Assembly: GCA_016110215.1 (NCBI GenBank)
Contig: JADWQD010000017.1
Coordinates: forward strand, 186,001 to 250,000
Reading direction: 5' to 3'
From: Capronia americana
Lineage: Eukaryota; Ascomycota; Eurotiomycetes; Chaetothyriales; Herpotrichiellaceae
DNA: 64,000 nt
Shown here one piece after another: positions 32,815-43,961 of this stretch (positions within the stretch are counted from its first letter, which is position 1; every line of letters begins with the position of its first letter). Below the pieces are notes generated by a model. It saw nothing but the letters and a program-made list of their open reading frames with translations. It was not told the DNA's origin and ran no database searches. A program made the translations under genes and the position numbers.

Positions 32815-33043
32815 TTGTGATTGATTGGTCGCGATGTTTCTTGGATACCATCTAGGTATTCTTTTGGCAATGAAATTGGATTTTCATATCTCTTTCTCTA
32901 GTATGGACTTTTCGGACTGTGTTGTGAGGATGGTTCAGTGATTAGTCGCGTTTTTTCTCTCTTTTTTCTCTCTTTTATTATTCTCTTTTCAGAATGCCAT
33001 TGGATTTTTCATCTCTCTTTCTTCAGAATAATTTTTTTCGGTG
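32791..33043 (+). repeat. imperfect tandem duplication of the enoyl reductase 3' end
   Basis: The segment at 32791-32917 (last codons of the reductase plus about 100 bp of 3' flank) is repeated in diverged form at 32918-33043. Both begin TGTGTTGTGAGG, share a GTGATT...GTCGCG block and later an ATTGGATTTT...CATCTCTCTTTCT block, and end near TTTTCGG. The second copy still encodes a degenerate C-V-V-R-x-V-x-stop. Intervening T/C tracts have expanded. Confidence 0.6.
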
Positions 33044-33154
33044 CTTGTTTCTCGGTATGTATTTTTCTCGATATATTATGTCTCTTAATAAGTATGTTTC
33101 TCGCAAAATATCCACAGCAGTGCTTCATGTCGCTTGAACGGCAAGGGCTCATCT
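32815..33154. other. convergent 3' flanks, enoyl reductase and P450
   Basis: 340 bp, mostly T/C-rich sequence containing the second copy of the tandem duplication. No gene. Confidence 0.5.
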
Positions 33155-35145
33155 CTACTTCGCCACTCGGAGATGATCGAGACTCACGCCCGGTCTGAAC
33201 CTCACCGTCGCCTCCACACCTTCCGGCTTCACACCCAGAGCCTCCCTGAGCTTCCATTCCTTCGCTGGGTCCACAAGTTGAATCTGCCGCAATGGTCAGT
33301 CGCGATCCATGGGAATCGTCGTTCCTCTTAAGCGAAGAAGAAGAAAATAAGAAAAGAAAAAGAAAAGAAAAGGAAACCCCCACTCACATCAAACACAGCA
33401 TACAGCGTCGCCACGAGCTTGTAGATCTCGCACCGCGCAATGTTTTTGCCCATGCAAGCCCGGTCGCCGGCGCCCCAGGTCAAATCGGCCTTGTTCATCC
33501 AGCGCAACCGCTCCGCGTACTCGTCCGGACTCTCCTGGGGCCGGATGAGCCAGCGCTCCGGGCGGAACTGGCGGGCGTCGACGCCGTAGACGTCCTCGTT
33601 GAATTGAGTCGCGTAGCCGAGCATGGCGACCGCGGTGCCGCAAGGCACACGGCGGCCGTCGTCGAGGACAAACGCACGACCACCGGGAACAGACGGGATG
33701 ACGCGGCGGGAGAGCGCGGCGCCGAGCGAAAGGCAGCGGAACGCTTCGTGGACGACGGCGTCGAGGTAGGGCATTTTCTGCACCTCGACCCAGCGCGGCG
33801 GCATCTGGCAGCCGGAGGACGAGGATTGCACCAGTTCGGCGTGCAGGCTGGCCGCGACGGAGGGGTGCTTACCGACGAAGTAGACCACGGCCGTGAGGAC
33901 GGCGGCGACCGAGTCGCCGCCCGCGAAGAGCGGGGTCGTGGCGTACCCGTGCAGCACCAGCTCGTCGACCGTCTGGGGAAACTTGGCTTTCGTCTCCAGG
34001 AGCTGGTCGAGCAGGTCCTCGCGGTCGTTGCTCTTCGTCGCCGTCACGCCCTGTGCCCGCCTGCTTTGGATGAGTTCTCGCGCCCGACGCGGGAACGAGC
34101 CCATGCGTTTGATCATCACGCTGGCGAGTGGTGTCTTCTTGAGAAGAGCGTATATCCAAGGCATGCAGACGCCCTGGCACGGTTGCATACGTGGATGCCC
34201 AAGTCAGCCAGCGAAACGAGCGCGCGCACAGGCAAAAAAGCAAGCAAGCATCTCGCTTCTTTTCGTTTTCATTGTTGAAAAAGCAGAACTTACCATGGCT
34301 CGGAACTTCTGAGCCGCATGCATGCCTCTGAACATGCCCTCCCGATCAGCTTCGCCTCGGATGAGACCGAAGTCCACGGATGCAGTGATCTTCATGATTG
34401 TATCGTACGCGTCTGTACAGGCAACGTTAGTGAAAACTGGATCGACAGAGCAAAGGATTGTTGTGCTTGGTGCTTATGCCCCCTACAATAGTGCGCCCAC
34501 TGGTAGACGGGTATTGTCTTTCCATTGCCATTGAACTCCTGGTCGAGCTGGTGGACGAACTGAAGGATGCATTCGTCGATGAAGCGTTCCGACTTGGTGA
34601 CGTTGGACATGGAATAGATGCCCGCTATCGGCCGTTTGATGGCAGCATGGTCTTTGGTGCTCTCCATGGCCAGGATATTCGGATACACCACGCCGTTGAG
34701 TTCATGTCGCAACGGCTGAAAGTGATGGCTCTAGAGAGAGAATGCGTGCCCCGACTTAGCAATGGCCCGGATCGCGAGGCAGCGTCTGTCTGTAATCATC
34801 ACGTACTTTGGGAAGTGGTGACCTGTTGCTGTACACTTGATCAATCATGGCCGGATCGGAGAAAATGAGGGTGCGAGGACCGATCTGGACCACAGGGCCG
34901 AACTCCTTGTGCAGGCGGCCGATGGTCAGACGTGTTCGCTCGTGGTACGTGTCGAGCACTTGAAATAGATCTAGTGAACTCAGCGTTAGGCCTTATAAGC
35001 CCAAGACATCGGCAGGATTTTGATCAATACCTGTGTACCGACGCCACCATGGTCCTGGAAAGCGCCAAAGTCCTGTCCGCAAGGGTGTTGCGAGGAACCA
35101 GACCACGCCTGTAACGACACAAGCCAGAAATACGATGTTGAGCAT
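33155..35145 (-). CDS. cytochrome P450 monooxygenase
   Basis: Six exons (35031-35145, 34807-34970, 34487-34730, 34294-34412, 33388-34173, 33155-33283), 518 residues, closing in frame. The Met at 35145 opens a hydrophobic anchor (MLNIVFLACVVTGVVWFLA), then RFPGPWWRRY (the proline/arginine hinge). Further on: FAGGDSVAAVLT (I-helix region, where the usual A/G-G-x-D/E-T has Ser for Thr), the K-helix ExxR as EAFR, FRPERW, and the heme loop WGAGDRACMGKNIARCE with Cys454 (Trp where Phe is commonest). The short last exon (QLVDPAKEWKLREA...) completes the protein. It is an ER-bound haem monooxygenase sharing a 401-bp divergent promoter with the flavin monooxygenase, so both probably oxidise the polyketide. 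Position and number of oxidations are not predictable from sequence alone. Confidence 0.92.
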
Positions 35146-35546
35146 CTTGGATGCGAGAAGGATGCGCCGAGGGTCGTTGTCGAGCAGTGTTGCTATTAGC
35201 AGATTCAACCCTTATACGTGGGTTTGAATGCCTGGCGTATTACTCCATACTGGAGCCTCCCATTCTTGCAAATTCCGAAATCGCCGAAGTTGGACCAACA
35301 CTGACTGACTGACTGCTTGACTGCCTGGCGGGTGTTCAGAGCGTGCCTTCGGCCCTGCTTGATATCGCCGGGCGGTTGTAAAGGCCCCTTGGGGACGAAG
35401 CAGTTGAGATGCTTCTGTCGTCTAAGCACAGGTCTGAACGAAGGCTTAATACTTATCTCCCAACGAAATCCACAAGTCATCGCCATGTCCATAATATAGA
35501 TCCGTTCTAGCTTTCTGATCTGACTTCTGTTCTTCGTCTAAACAGG
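35146..35546. promoter_or_regulatory. divergent promoter, P450 and flavin monooxygenase
   Basis: 401 bp. A direct pair CCGAA-N4-CCGAA lies at 35275-35288, and TCGCCGAAGTTGG at 35281-35293 recurs as TCGCCGAAGCTGG at 37321-37333 before the MFS gene. These are candidate sites for the cluster Zn2Cys6 regulator. No gene inside. Confidence 0.4.
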
Positions 35547-36902
35547 ATGTCCCTCCAATTGAGCGTGATCATCATTGGGGCCGGCATCGGCGGCCTTGCT
35601 GCTGCCGTGGCACTCCGTCAAGCCGGCCACAAAGTCATGGTCGTGGAAAAATACAGCAACAAGCGCGAGGTCGGCTTCGCCGTAAGTCTCTCCCCTAATG
35701 CAAACAGGGTCCTGCGAAGCCTCGGTGTCGACTTCACGAGTGCTCGCATGGTGTACTGCACCGAAGAGGTAATCATCCACGCAGCACCGGCACAGTGGCC
35801 GTCTCAAGTCCTGTGGCGGTCATCGTTAGCCACTCTGGAGAAGGAGTACGGGGCGCCATGGATGACGGTGCACCGCGTGGATCTGCACAACTGTCTCAGG
35901 GATCTGGCCACCGCAACAGATGGTGTAGGCGTCCCAGTGGAGATTGTAGAGGGAGTTTCGGCCGTGCATTTCGACTCTGCCGGTTCGATTACACTGCATA
36001 ATGGGGAGGTGTTGAGAGCGGATTTCATCGTTGCGGCGGACGGCGTGAAATCCAAAGCACACCAGGCAATTATGGAGGATGGGGAGGAGAGGCCCGCGAA
36101 GCTCAGCGGAATCAGCAATGTGCGGGTTTGCGTGCCAACCAGGGCACTCATGGAGGACCAAGAATTAAGGCAGTTTATGGAGCTTGCGCCCCATGGAAGC
36201 TCCGTGAGTTTTGGGACACGACGAGATCGCATGATTCTGCGATACCCATGTCGCGAGTAAGTCACACATTGTTTTACATTCTCGACTCGAATCGCTGGCT
36301 GACATGGCCGCGCGCTTTGGAGCAATCTCCTCCAAAACTTGGGCTTCTACGCCGCCGTCGACGATCTCCCCGCCAGCGAACAGAAATGGAAAACGCAGAC
36401 GACCAAACAAGTTGCCCGCGACCGCATCGAGAGCTTCCACCCTTCTCTCCACAAACTGCTCGACTACTGCAATGAAGCCGATATGTACCTCTGGAAAGTG
36501 GCGGACCGCGACCCTCTGCCCAAGTACCACAAGGACCGCCTTATCGTCCTCGGCGACGCTGCGCATCCCATGCTCCCGACCCTTGGCAACGGCGCGGGGA
36601 TGGCGATCGAAGATGCAGGAGCTCTAGGGGTGGTCATGGAGGGAGTCAAGGACGTGGACGAGGTGACGGCAAGGTTGATGGTTTGGGACAGCGTGCGGAG
36701 ACCGAGGGCCAGTGCAGTGCAGCTGTTGAGTCGGACGATCGGGGTCGAGTATGAACTCAGTCCCGAGACACAAGATATGGTCCGAGGATATCTGACAGAG
36801 GAGGCACTTCCGGATTTTACGCGACCCTGTGTGAATAGGATGTTGTTTAGTTATGATTGCCTGGGGGAGACGAGGAGGGCAGTCCAGGACAAGGAGGCAT
36901 AG
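35547..36902 (+). CDS. FAD-dependent monooxygenase, salicylate hydroxylase-like
   Basis: Two exons (35547-36256, 36323-36902), 429 residues. N-terminal dinucleotide fold VIIIGAGIGGLAAAVALRQAGH with a Glu at the end of the second strand; central DFIVAADGVKS (DG motif binding FAD and NAD(P)H); C-terminal GDAAHPMLPTLGNGAGMAIEDA, which contacts the FAD ribityl chain. This is group A flavoprotein monooxygenase architecture (PF01494), closest in feel to salicylate hydroxylase-like enzymes used in fungal metabolite clusters for hydroxylation, epoxidation or ring oxidation. No membrane anchor is apparent. It lies between the P450 (divergent) and the exporter (same strand), which supports a tailoring role. 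Because an HR-PKS product is normally non-aromatic, its chemistry here is uncertain. Confidence 0.9.
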
Positions 36903-37826
36903 GCATTCGGCGAAGTGTCTAGCATGAGCTTTTGCCGAAATCCTCCAGGACCGAACTTGAAAATGCCGAGAGATCGTGCAAGAGGCACGGATGACTTTCA
37001 CTGAATTACATTGTCAAGGGAAGACAGGTAAAAGGCCGAAGACGTCGTGGTCAAGTGTACGGCTTTTTTGGATCACCGAAGGGGGGCCCGCGGTACGCAA
37101 AGTCTCGTCTCCCCCCAAGGGCAGGGACTGTTATCACACACGCCGCCATGAACGAGCATAGATGTCCCCAGTACAGTTGTACATAGGGATACAAGGTACT
37201 CCTCGTCCAGTTCGGCGAACGCTATCATCGGCTGAGTGGATCGCTTTTCCGGGGAAGACATCAACAGCCTACAGTAGCCTACGAGGACGCCGGTTAGTTT
37301 CCGCGACGCCAGGCTAGCAGTCGCCGAAGCTGGGGGTATTTGTACTGCTGTGTACCTACCAAGAACGAGGACTTGCAGCAATCGCATCCGGGGTTGATGC
37401 ACTTATCATGCACTGTGCAATCCTACGTGGTGCCGTGCTTCCCGAGCAACCTACGAGTGTCGGCCCGTTGGTGTTTGAGCAACGCCACCCCCTTTGGGCG
37501 CTCCAAGCATCAAGGAAGGACCCGACCCGAAGTAAATGGCTAACCCCGTGGATGTTAGTGAGACCTTGTAGTGCTTGTCCACCTGCATGCTCTTATCGTC
37601 CTGGAGGCATTCTGCCTCTGTTTGCACGACACAGCTCATACACGACGAGAGACCAGATTCCCAACCGTCTCTTTCCGTACTACCAACCCTTCCGCGATGG
37701 TTCTGAGAAGCCACCCACCATCTTTGACCACTTGCGACCGCTGCACTGTTCACCACATCTAGCCTATGCTTTGAAACCGTTCTGGAGCTTCAGGCTTATT
37801 CTCGCCGCAGCACTGTTTGATCCGTT
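36903..37826. promoter_or_regulatory. promoter region of the MFS exporter
   Basis: 924 bp without a convincing gene. A 165-codon frame (37408-37905) overlaps the MFS start and has no domain. CCGAA occurs at 37036-37040, 37076-37080 and 37324-37328, the last within the 13-bp motif shared with the P450/FMO promoter. Confidence 0.35.
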
Positions 37827-39799
37827 ATGGCAGGACGTCGATCCGACGATGTGTCGTCTCCCCAAAATCACCCCGTCGAGAGCAAAGGAGCCACTGCGGA
37901 AGTAGAAATGCAATCACAGACGACGTCAAAAGCGCCCGCACCCGAAGCAACGGCGGCTCCTTCGTACCCTGGCGCACTCAAGCAGTCGATCCTACTCGTT
38001 GCCTTGTTGCTCGCCATGTTCATTGTTGCCCTCGATATGGTACGGAGTAGACACCTCGTCTTCTCGTCTTCTCTTGGCTGGGTAGTATCAAACTAACCAA
38101 ATGATCCTTCAAACAGGGCATCATCGCCACCGCAATCCCGACGATCACAAAGGAGTTTCACAGCGTCGACCAGGTCGGATGGTATGGCTCCGCGTTCCTC
38201 ATGTGCCTGGCCATGTTCCAGGGTGTTTGGAGCAAGGCTTACAAATACTTTCCGCTGAAGATTGTTTTCCTTGCCTGCATCTTCATTTTCGAGGTTGGAA
38301 GCCTCGTGGTCGCGCTCGCTCCCAATAGCGTGGCCGTCATCGCTGGTCGTGCAGTCCAGGGTCTTGGTGGAGCGGGTTTGACCTCAGGATGCTATATCAT
38401 TACCGCATTCATTGTGCAGCCCTCGCGCCTATCCATGGTGATGGGATTGTTTGGTGCCATCTGGGCTTGTGTGTCCGTCTTGGGCCCTGTGCTTGGTGGA
38501 GTCTTCACCCAAGATCTTACCTGGAGATGGTGCTTCTGGATCAATTTGCCTGTCGGAGGCGTGACGTTTCTCATCATCCTTTTGCTCTTCACCACACCGC
38601 CACACTCCCAGGCTGTCAAAGCTCCACCATGGAGACAACTCCCTCGCGAGTTCGATGCTTTGGCGCTTGTTCTAGGTCTAGGTGCGTGGATTTGCTTGCT
38701 GCTCGTGCTGCAGGATGGTGGTGTAGACCACGCCTGGAACTCCGGCTTTTCCATCGGCCTGCTCGTGGCTTTCTGGCTGCTTGTCATCGCCTTCGTTGTC
38801 GCCGAGTGGATACAGGGCGACACTGCTCTGATTCCAAAGCGACTCTTGAAGAGTCGTACCATTGCAGCATGTACCATTTACAGTTTCCTGTAAGCCCAAG
38901 AAGCTCGATCGAGTGTGGAATGTTGGCAGGCTGACCATTTTGGGTGCCCAGTTCCAACGCCGGTGGAGTCTCCCGAACATACACCCTTCCGATTTACTTC
39001 CAGGCCGTCCAAGGGGTCTCGCCATCGAACAGTGGTGTCCGCACAATTCCTAGCGTCCTCTCATTCTGTATGGAACAGTCAGATCCTCTTCTTTTCAAGA
39101 ACATTGTACTAACGTCGGCTACACTGAAGCGTTGGCAACTTTCGGCTGTTCCATCATGCTCGGAAAGTTCGGATACTACCAGCCTTTCCTTTGGGCAGGT
39201 GGCATCCTGATCACGATCGGATCCGGTCTATACTATACTTTAGATCCCAGTTCGTCGGCCGGGCATTGGATCGGATACCAGATCGTTGCCGGTGTAGGGC
39301 AGGGCATCGTCATCCAGCTTCCCGCCATGGTTGCGCAGAAGGTCTCCTCGCGACAAGATTTATCAGTCACAGTGGGGATCGTGATGTGTTAGTATTGGGG
39401 TCTCTTACAGGCTTGCAGAGAAAGCTAACGATTATGACAACAGTCGCCCAATTTGTCGGTGGCGGTTTCGGCGTCTCGACCGGACAGGCCATTCTCAACA
39501 ATCGCCTCATCAACACGCTCCCCGGTGGTAACTCTATCGTGACCCCTGCGCACGTGCTGACCGCCGGTGCCACTGGCCTACGACAAGCGTTCCCAAACCC
39601 TCAAGACCTCGCCGCCGTTGTTGCCTCGTACATGATCGGACTGCGAGACGCGTGGGTCTTCACGACCGCAATGAGCGGCGCGGCTTTCATTACCGCCTTT
39701 GCCGGAGAGTGGAGGTCCATCAACGAGCCCGCGCCGGATGCAAAGCCCGCGGTCGTCGAATCGCCATCATCGTCCGCGACAGAGGCGGGTAAAGCGTGA
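37827..39799 (+). CDS. MFS drug:H+ antiporter-type exporter, DHA2 (14 TM)
   Basis: Five exons (37827-38039, 38117-38889, 38952-39067, 39130-39387, 39444-39799), 571 residues. After a 50-residue hydrophilic N terminus the first helix reads ILLVALLLAMFIVALDM, then GIIATAIPTI, typical of the DHA2 group (motif D1: LDxTIVxxALP-like). Helices continue with WYGSAFLMCLAMFQ, AGRAVQGLGGAGLTSG (motif B/C region) and VLGPVLGGVFTQDLTWRWCFWINLPVGG, the 14-TM signature. The C terminus is short and hydrophilic. Such transporters sit in the plasma or vacuolar membrane and use the proton gradient to export fungal metabolites. It is the last gene of the cluster and shares a promoter motif with the oxidases, so export of the cluster product is the likely job. 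Confidence 0.92.
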
Positions 39800-40513
39800 T
39801 TGATTCATCACCCTGAGGCTGGCATGCGAGACTCGGTTTCGTGCATAGAGTAATGCGAGTTTCATTTTTCCAGACGCGCCTCCTCCCGTCCTGCGCGCGT
39901 CGTGCGGATCTACCGTAAGCCTCAGCCTAAAAGTTAAATGTCTTGTCTTGTCCAACTTGAGAGCGATGGTAATACGCAGTACGCAGAACGGAGAACGAAG
40001 TAAAATGGCAACAAAGTAAGGAAGTAAGGAAGTATCCCCGGACTCTCGTCCCCGGCGTGTGGGACCATCACACGGACAGTCAGTTCTCTCGGGGATGTCC
40101 CCCTCCCATACCGTATAGAAGCGGGTGCAGGAGGAGGAGCAGTAGTCGACACTAGCACATTAGATCCGCAAAGACATGAGAGATGAGAGATGAGAGACGA
40201 AGACGGTCGTATTAATGCTACTATAATCTTAAGTCTACAGTACAGTACAGTGGACAACGAGTCTTTGATCTTATATTCTCATATTCTTATACTTATGCAC
40301 CGCTTGACTTGACTTGACATGAACATGATAGATCATACTATGCACAGTACAGTACATATACAGTCTCGTACTCCGTAATCAGGGTGCGTGTTCCTGTTTC
40401 CAAAAATATTCGGAAATCCGCCATAAACAACAACATGAGTAAAAACATCTCGTAGATACATAACAAAAACACCTCGTAGATACATAACAAAAACACCTCG
40501 TAGATAGATAAAT
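39800..40513. other. convergent 3' flanks, MFS exporter and ATPase
   Basis: 714 bp with no gene. It contains short GAGAGAT and ACAGT microrepeats (40180-40260) and the 24-bp tandem repeat listed next. Likely the cluster's right edge. Confidence 0.5.
40441..40512. repeat. 24-bp tandem repeat, three units
   Basis: Units at 40441-40464, 40465-40488 and 40489-40512, each of the form AAAAACACCTCGTAGATACA plus a 4-base tail. Unit 1 has one C-to-T change and unit 3 one C-to-G and one terminal change. The array ends one base before the stop codon of the ATPase, so it forms the start of its 3' UTR. Confidence 0.85.
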
Positions 40514-43500
40514 CTATACCTCCTCTCTCACCCTCGGGAGTACACTGCCCTGGCCATACCCGTGTCCGTGCCCGTGTCCGTGCCCGTGCATCGAAGCATC
40601 GTTAATCTCGACGACACTCTTCTTCTCCTCGCTCTTGCTCTTTGTGAAACTTCTGGCCATGGTGAAGAAGCCCTGCCTCAATCCCAGGGCGCCACCCTCG
40701 CGTCGCCGCGCCTTCATGCCTTCTGTCTCCTCCTTCTCGAACCATCGCATCGCTCGCTTGACGTACTTCCACGCCTCCATGCCGCTGACAAAGACAAATA
40801 CGCAGACAATGGCCGGGGCCCACTCCCAGCTGATGCCCTTGTGTTTGAACACGCTGGTGTTCAAGCCGGGGATGTAGACGGCGGGGAAGACGGACACGGC
40901 GCCCAGAACGACGGACCAGAAGAGGAACTGGTTCTCCCAGATGTCCTTGAAGAAGGGGAAGGCCTGGGTCGAATGTGGGTCGATCCGGAACATGCTCCGC
41001 CTCATGGCCTTGAATTCCCACGCCGAGATGAGGATCAGCCACGTGAGTTCGGCGAAGACGGCGGCGCGGGCGCGGAACACCACGTCGCACGAGGTATTGT
41101 AGCTGTGGTTACAGTCGTGGCCCAGCCCGTCGGCGCCGGGGCCGTAGACGATGAAGACAAAGGTCATCAAACAGCAGGTGCCTTGGATGGTGCCGTAGAC
41201 GAGCATATCGGTGATGAGTTCCAAGGTGAAGACGCCGCGCTTGTGGTCATGCGGAGGCCGCTCCATCACGTCAGGTGACGCCTTTTCTCTGCCGAGACCG
41301 AAGGCGGGGAACGAGGAAGTGAGCATGTTGATCCACAGGATTTGGAGGGGTGAGAGTGGGAAGACGGAAAAGCCGGACGGGTCTTGGAAGCCCAGGCCGC
41401 AGATGAGGAGAATGACCTCGCCGACGTTGGATGTCAGCAGATGGAGGACGAAGCGTTGGATGTTGTCAAACATGCGGCGGCCTTCTTCCACGGCGTTGAC
41501 GATGGACGCGAAGTTGTCGTCCGTGAGCACAATGTCGGAGGCGGATTTGGCCACGTCGCTTCCGTTGAGACCCATGGCTATGCCCACATCTGCAAGTTTG
41601 AGGGACGGGGAGTCGTTGACGCCATCGCCCGTCATGGCCGCGAACTTGTTGCGGCGGTGCAAAGCTTCGATCATCCGGACTTTGGTCTCGGGTGCACAGC
41701 GGGCGACAACAAGGGGCAGGGTGGGGAGTGCGTCGATTTCCGCGTCACTCATCTTGTCGAATTCGGTGGCCGTCTTGACAATTGCGGCGGCGACCTCGGG
41801 GGCCAAAGTACCCATGTTCCTGGGGATGATTCCGACTTCCTTGGCGATGGCCGTGGCTGTGGAAGGGTGATCACCTGTCAACATGGACACGGTGATTCCG
41901 GCGGTCGTGCAAGCCTGGACGGCGGCCTTTGTCTCCAACCGAGGTGGATCGTACAACCCAGCGAGGCCTAGCAAGCAGAGGTCTTTCTCGACCTCGGAGC
42001 GGTCGATTTTATCGTCGGAGTGCTCTTCGATTTCCATGTCCGTGAATTTCCGAGCGATGGCCAGGACCCGGAGACCTTGTTCGGCGAGGAAGGTCATTTG
42101 ATCCAGAATGCTTTCCTTGAGTTCCGGCGTTATTGTTTCTTCACGCTCAGCTACGCCGACGGTGGTGCATAGATCAATGATTCTCTCAACTGCACCCTTG
42201 GTGAAGATGATCAGGTGCTCTTCGCCTGGTTTGCTGTAGACGACCGACATGCGCTTGATGGAGCTGTCGAAGGGATATTCCATCTTCTGCGACCAGCCGT
42301 GTTCGTCTTCGAGCGTCCTCTTGCCGTGTTGAAAGCGGTGGGAGAAGACCTGGAGAGCGATTTCTGTCGGGTCACCAGTCGTCTTCCATCTCTCTTGTCC
42401 GTCTTCGGTGACTTTGCGCACGGTGGCAAGATTGCAGAGAGCGGCAGATTCGAGGAATGCTCGGAGCTCAGGGGTGACCTCAGGGCTTTCCTTGCCGGCA
42501 GCCAGAGTTTCTTCGGAGGATTTCTCGGCGTCTTTGTGCATCTTTTCATTCGGCACATCGAAGGAGATGCCCGCAGTGCTTCGTTTGCGATCAAGGGCTT
42601 CTTCCCTGGCCAAACGCTCGGCCTCGTACTCCTGGCGTGACTTTGCAGCTTTGCCAAGGACGACAGTTCCTTCTGTGGGATCCGAAGCATCGTTGGAGTT
42701 CTCGATGCTGTATATTCCCACTCCGGGTATCCAGGCCTTTCTGGTGACCATCTTGCCTTGTGTGAGGGTGCCAGTTTTGTCTGAGCAGATATTGGTCACG
42801 CCTCCCAGGGCTTCCAGTGCGCTGAGTTGCCGAACGACCACTTTTCGCTTTCTCATTTGCGTCATACCGACAACCATCGTGATGGTCAAAACTGCGATCA
42901 AAGACTCTGGGATGATGGCGATACCGGTAGAGATGGCGTAGATGGCGACTTCGTTCGTGACATTGAAGCGGTTGACACCAAACACAATGATGGCGAGGAT
43001 AAGTGCGCAGCCAAAGAGAATGTAGGCGAGCTTGCTAAGCTTGATCTGCAAGGGAGTGCCACCTGTGAGGCCCAAGAACTTGCGGACCCCATCGTAAGTG
43101 CGTAATGCACCGCCCTTGACGGGCTGCATCCGACCATATTTCTTTCTCGACATGGATCGATTGGCCGGCCGTCGTTTACCCTGCATCGATGCGGCGATTC
43201 CTCCAATTGCGGTTGACATGCCAGTGAAGACCACAATACCTCGGCCACGTCCCTTGGTGACGGTTGAGGACGAATATGCTATGTTAAGTCGATCTCCCAG
43301 GCCCAAGTCTTCCTTGGGCGTTCCGTGCTTCGCCTCGAATTCGACTTCCTTGGCAACCGGGAGGGCTTCACCCGTCAAGATAGCTTCATCACATTCCAGG
43401 TTCATAACCTCAAACATTCTCAAATCGGCGGGAACGGTGTCGCCGGTCTTGATCGAGACGATATCGCCAGGAACCACTTCCGCGGACGGAATGGTCAACT

Positions 43501-43961
43501 CATTGCCGTCGCGAATGACCGCCGCTGATGGTGATGAGAGGGACCGAAGGGCGTCCATTTTCTTCTCGGCTTGGAATTCTTGGTAGAAGCCGATCAGAAC
43601 ATTGAGAACGATGACCGCAGTGATGACAGCGCCTTCGACGAAATCCTCGACGCCATACGAAAGTGCCATGGCAAGCACCAGGACCTTTGGAATTGTCAGC
43701 GGGTTTCAAGGCAAGATTATTGAATCGGGGACATACCAAAATCATTGCATTGGATATTTGTTTTCCTAAGATCGAGTACCAGGACACTCCTCCATCTCCC
43801 TCAAGCCGATTTGGGCCATATTTCTCCTGATATTGCTGGACTTGAGCACTGCTCAATCCCGAATCGATCCTCGTCTCGAGATGGCTGAGAATTTCATCCG
43901 GTGTGAGCAAGAACGGGTGTTTAGAGTAAGTTTGCTCGGCTCTTTCAGTCTTCTTGCCCAT
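40514..43961 (-). CDS. P-type cation ATPase, fungal ENA (type IID) family
   Basis: Two exons (43737-43961, 40514-43684) with a 52-bp intron; 1,131 residues from Met 43961. N-terminal cation-ATPase domain (HPFLLTPDEILSHLETRIDSGL), actuator with TGEALPVAK, phosphorylation site DKTGTLTQGK, ATP-binding KGAVERI, hinge MTGDGVNDSPSLKLADVGIAMG, and C-terminal membrane helices. The N-terminal layout and the M4 segment fit ENA sodium/potassium efflux ATPases rather than SERCA pumps. ENA pumps extrude Na+ or K+ across the plasma membrane, especially at high pH or salt. A His-Gly repeat (MHGHGHGHGHGYG) near the C terminus could bind metal or be a simple repeat expansion. The upstream Met at 44006 is possible, but the chosen one fits the family start better. 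Probably not part of the polyketide cluster. Confidence 0.92.

Noticed and set aside
33292..34278. 328-codon plus-strand ORF opposite the P450 gene
   Set aside because: It is antisense to a well-supported P450 exon with haem-binding and ExxR motifs; its composition is Arg/Ala/Gly-rich as expected from a GC-rich complement.
40562..41278. 238-codon plus-strand ORF opposite the ATPase
   Set aside because: Antisense shadow of conserved ATPase helices.
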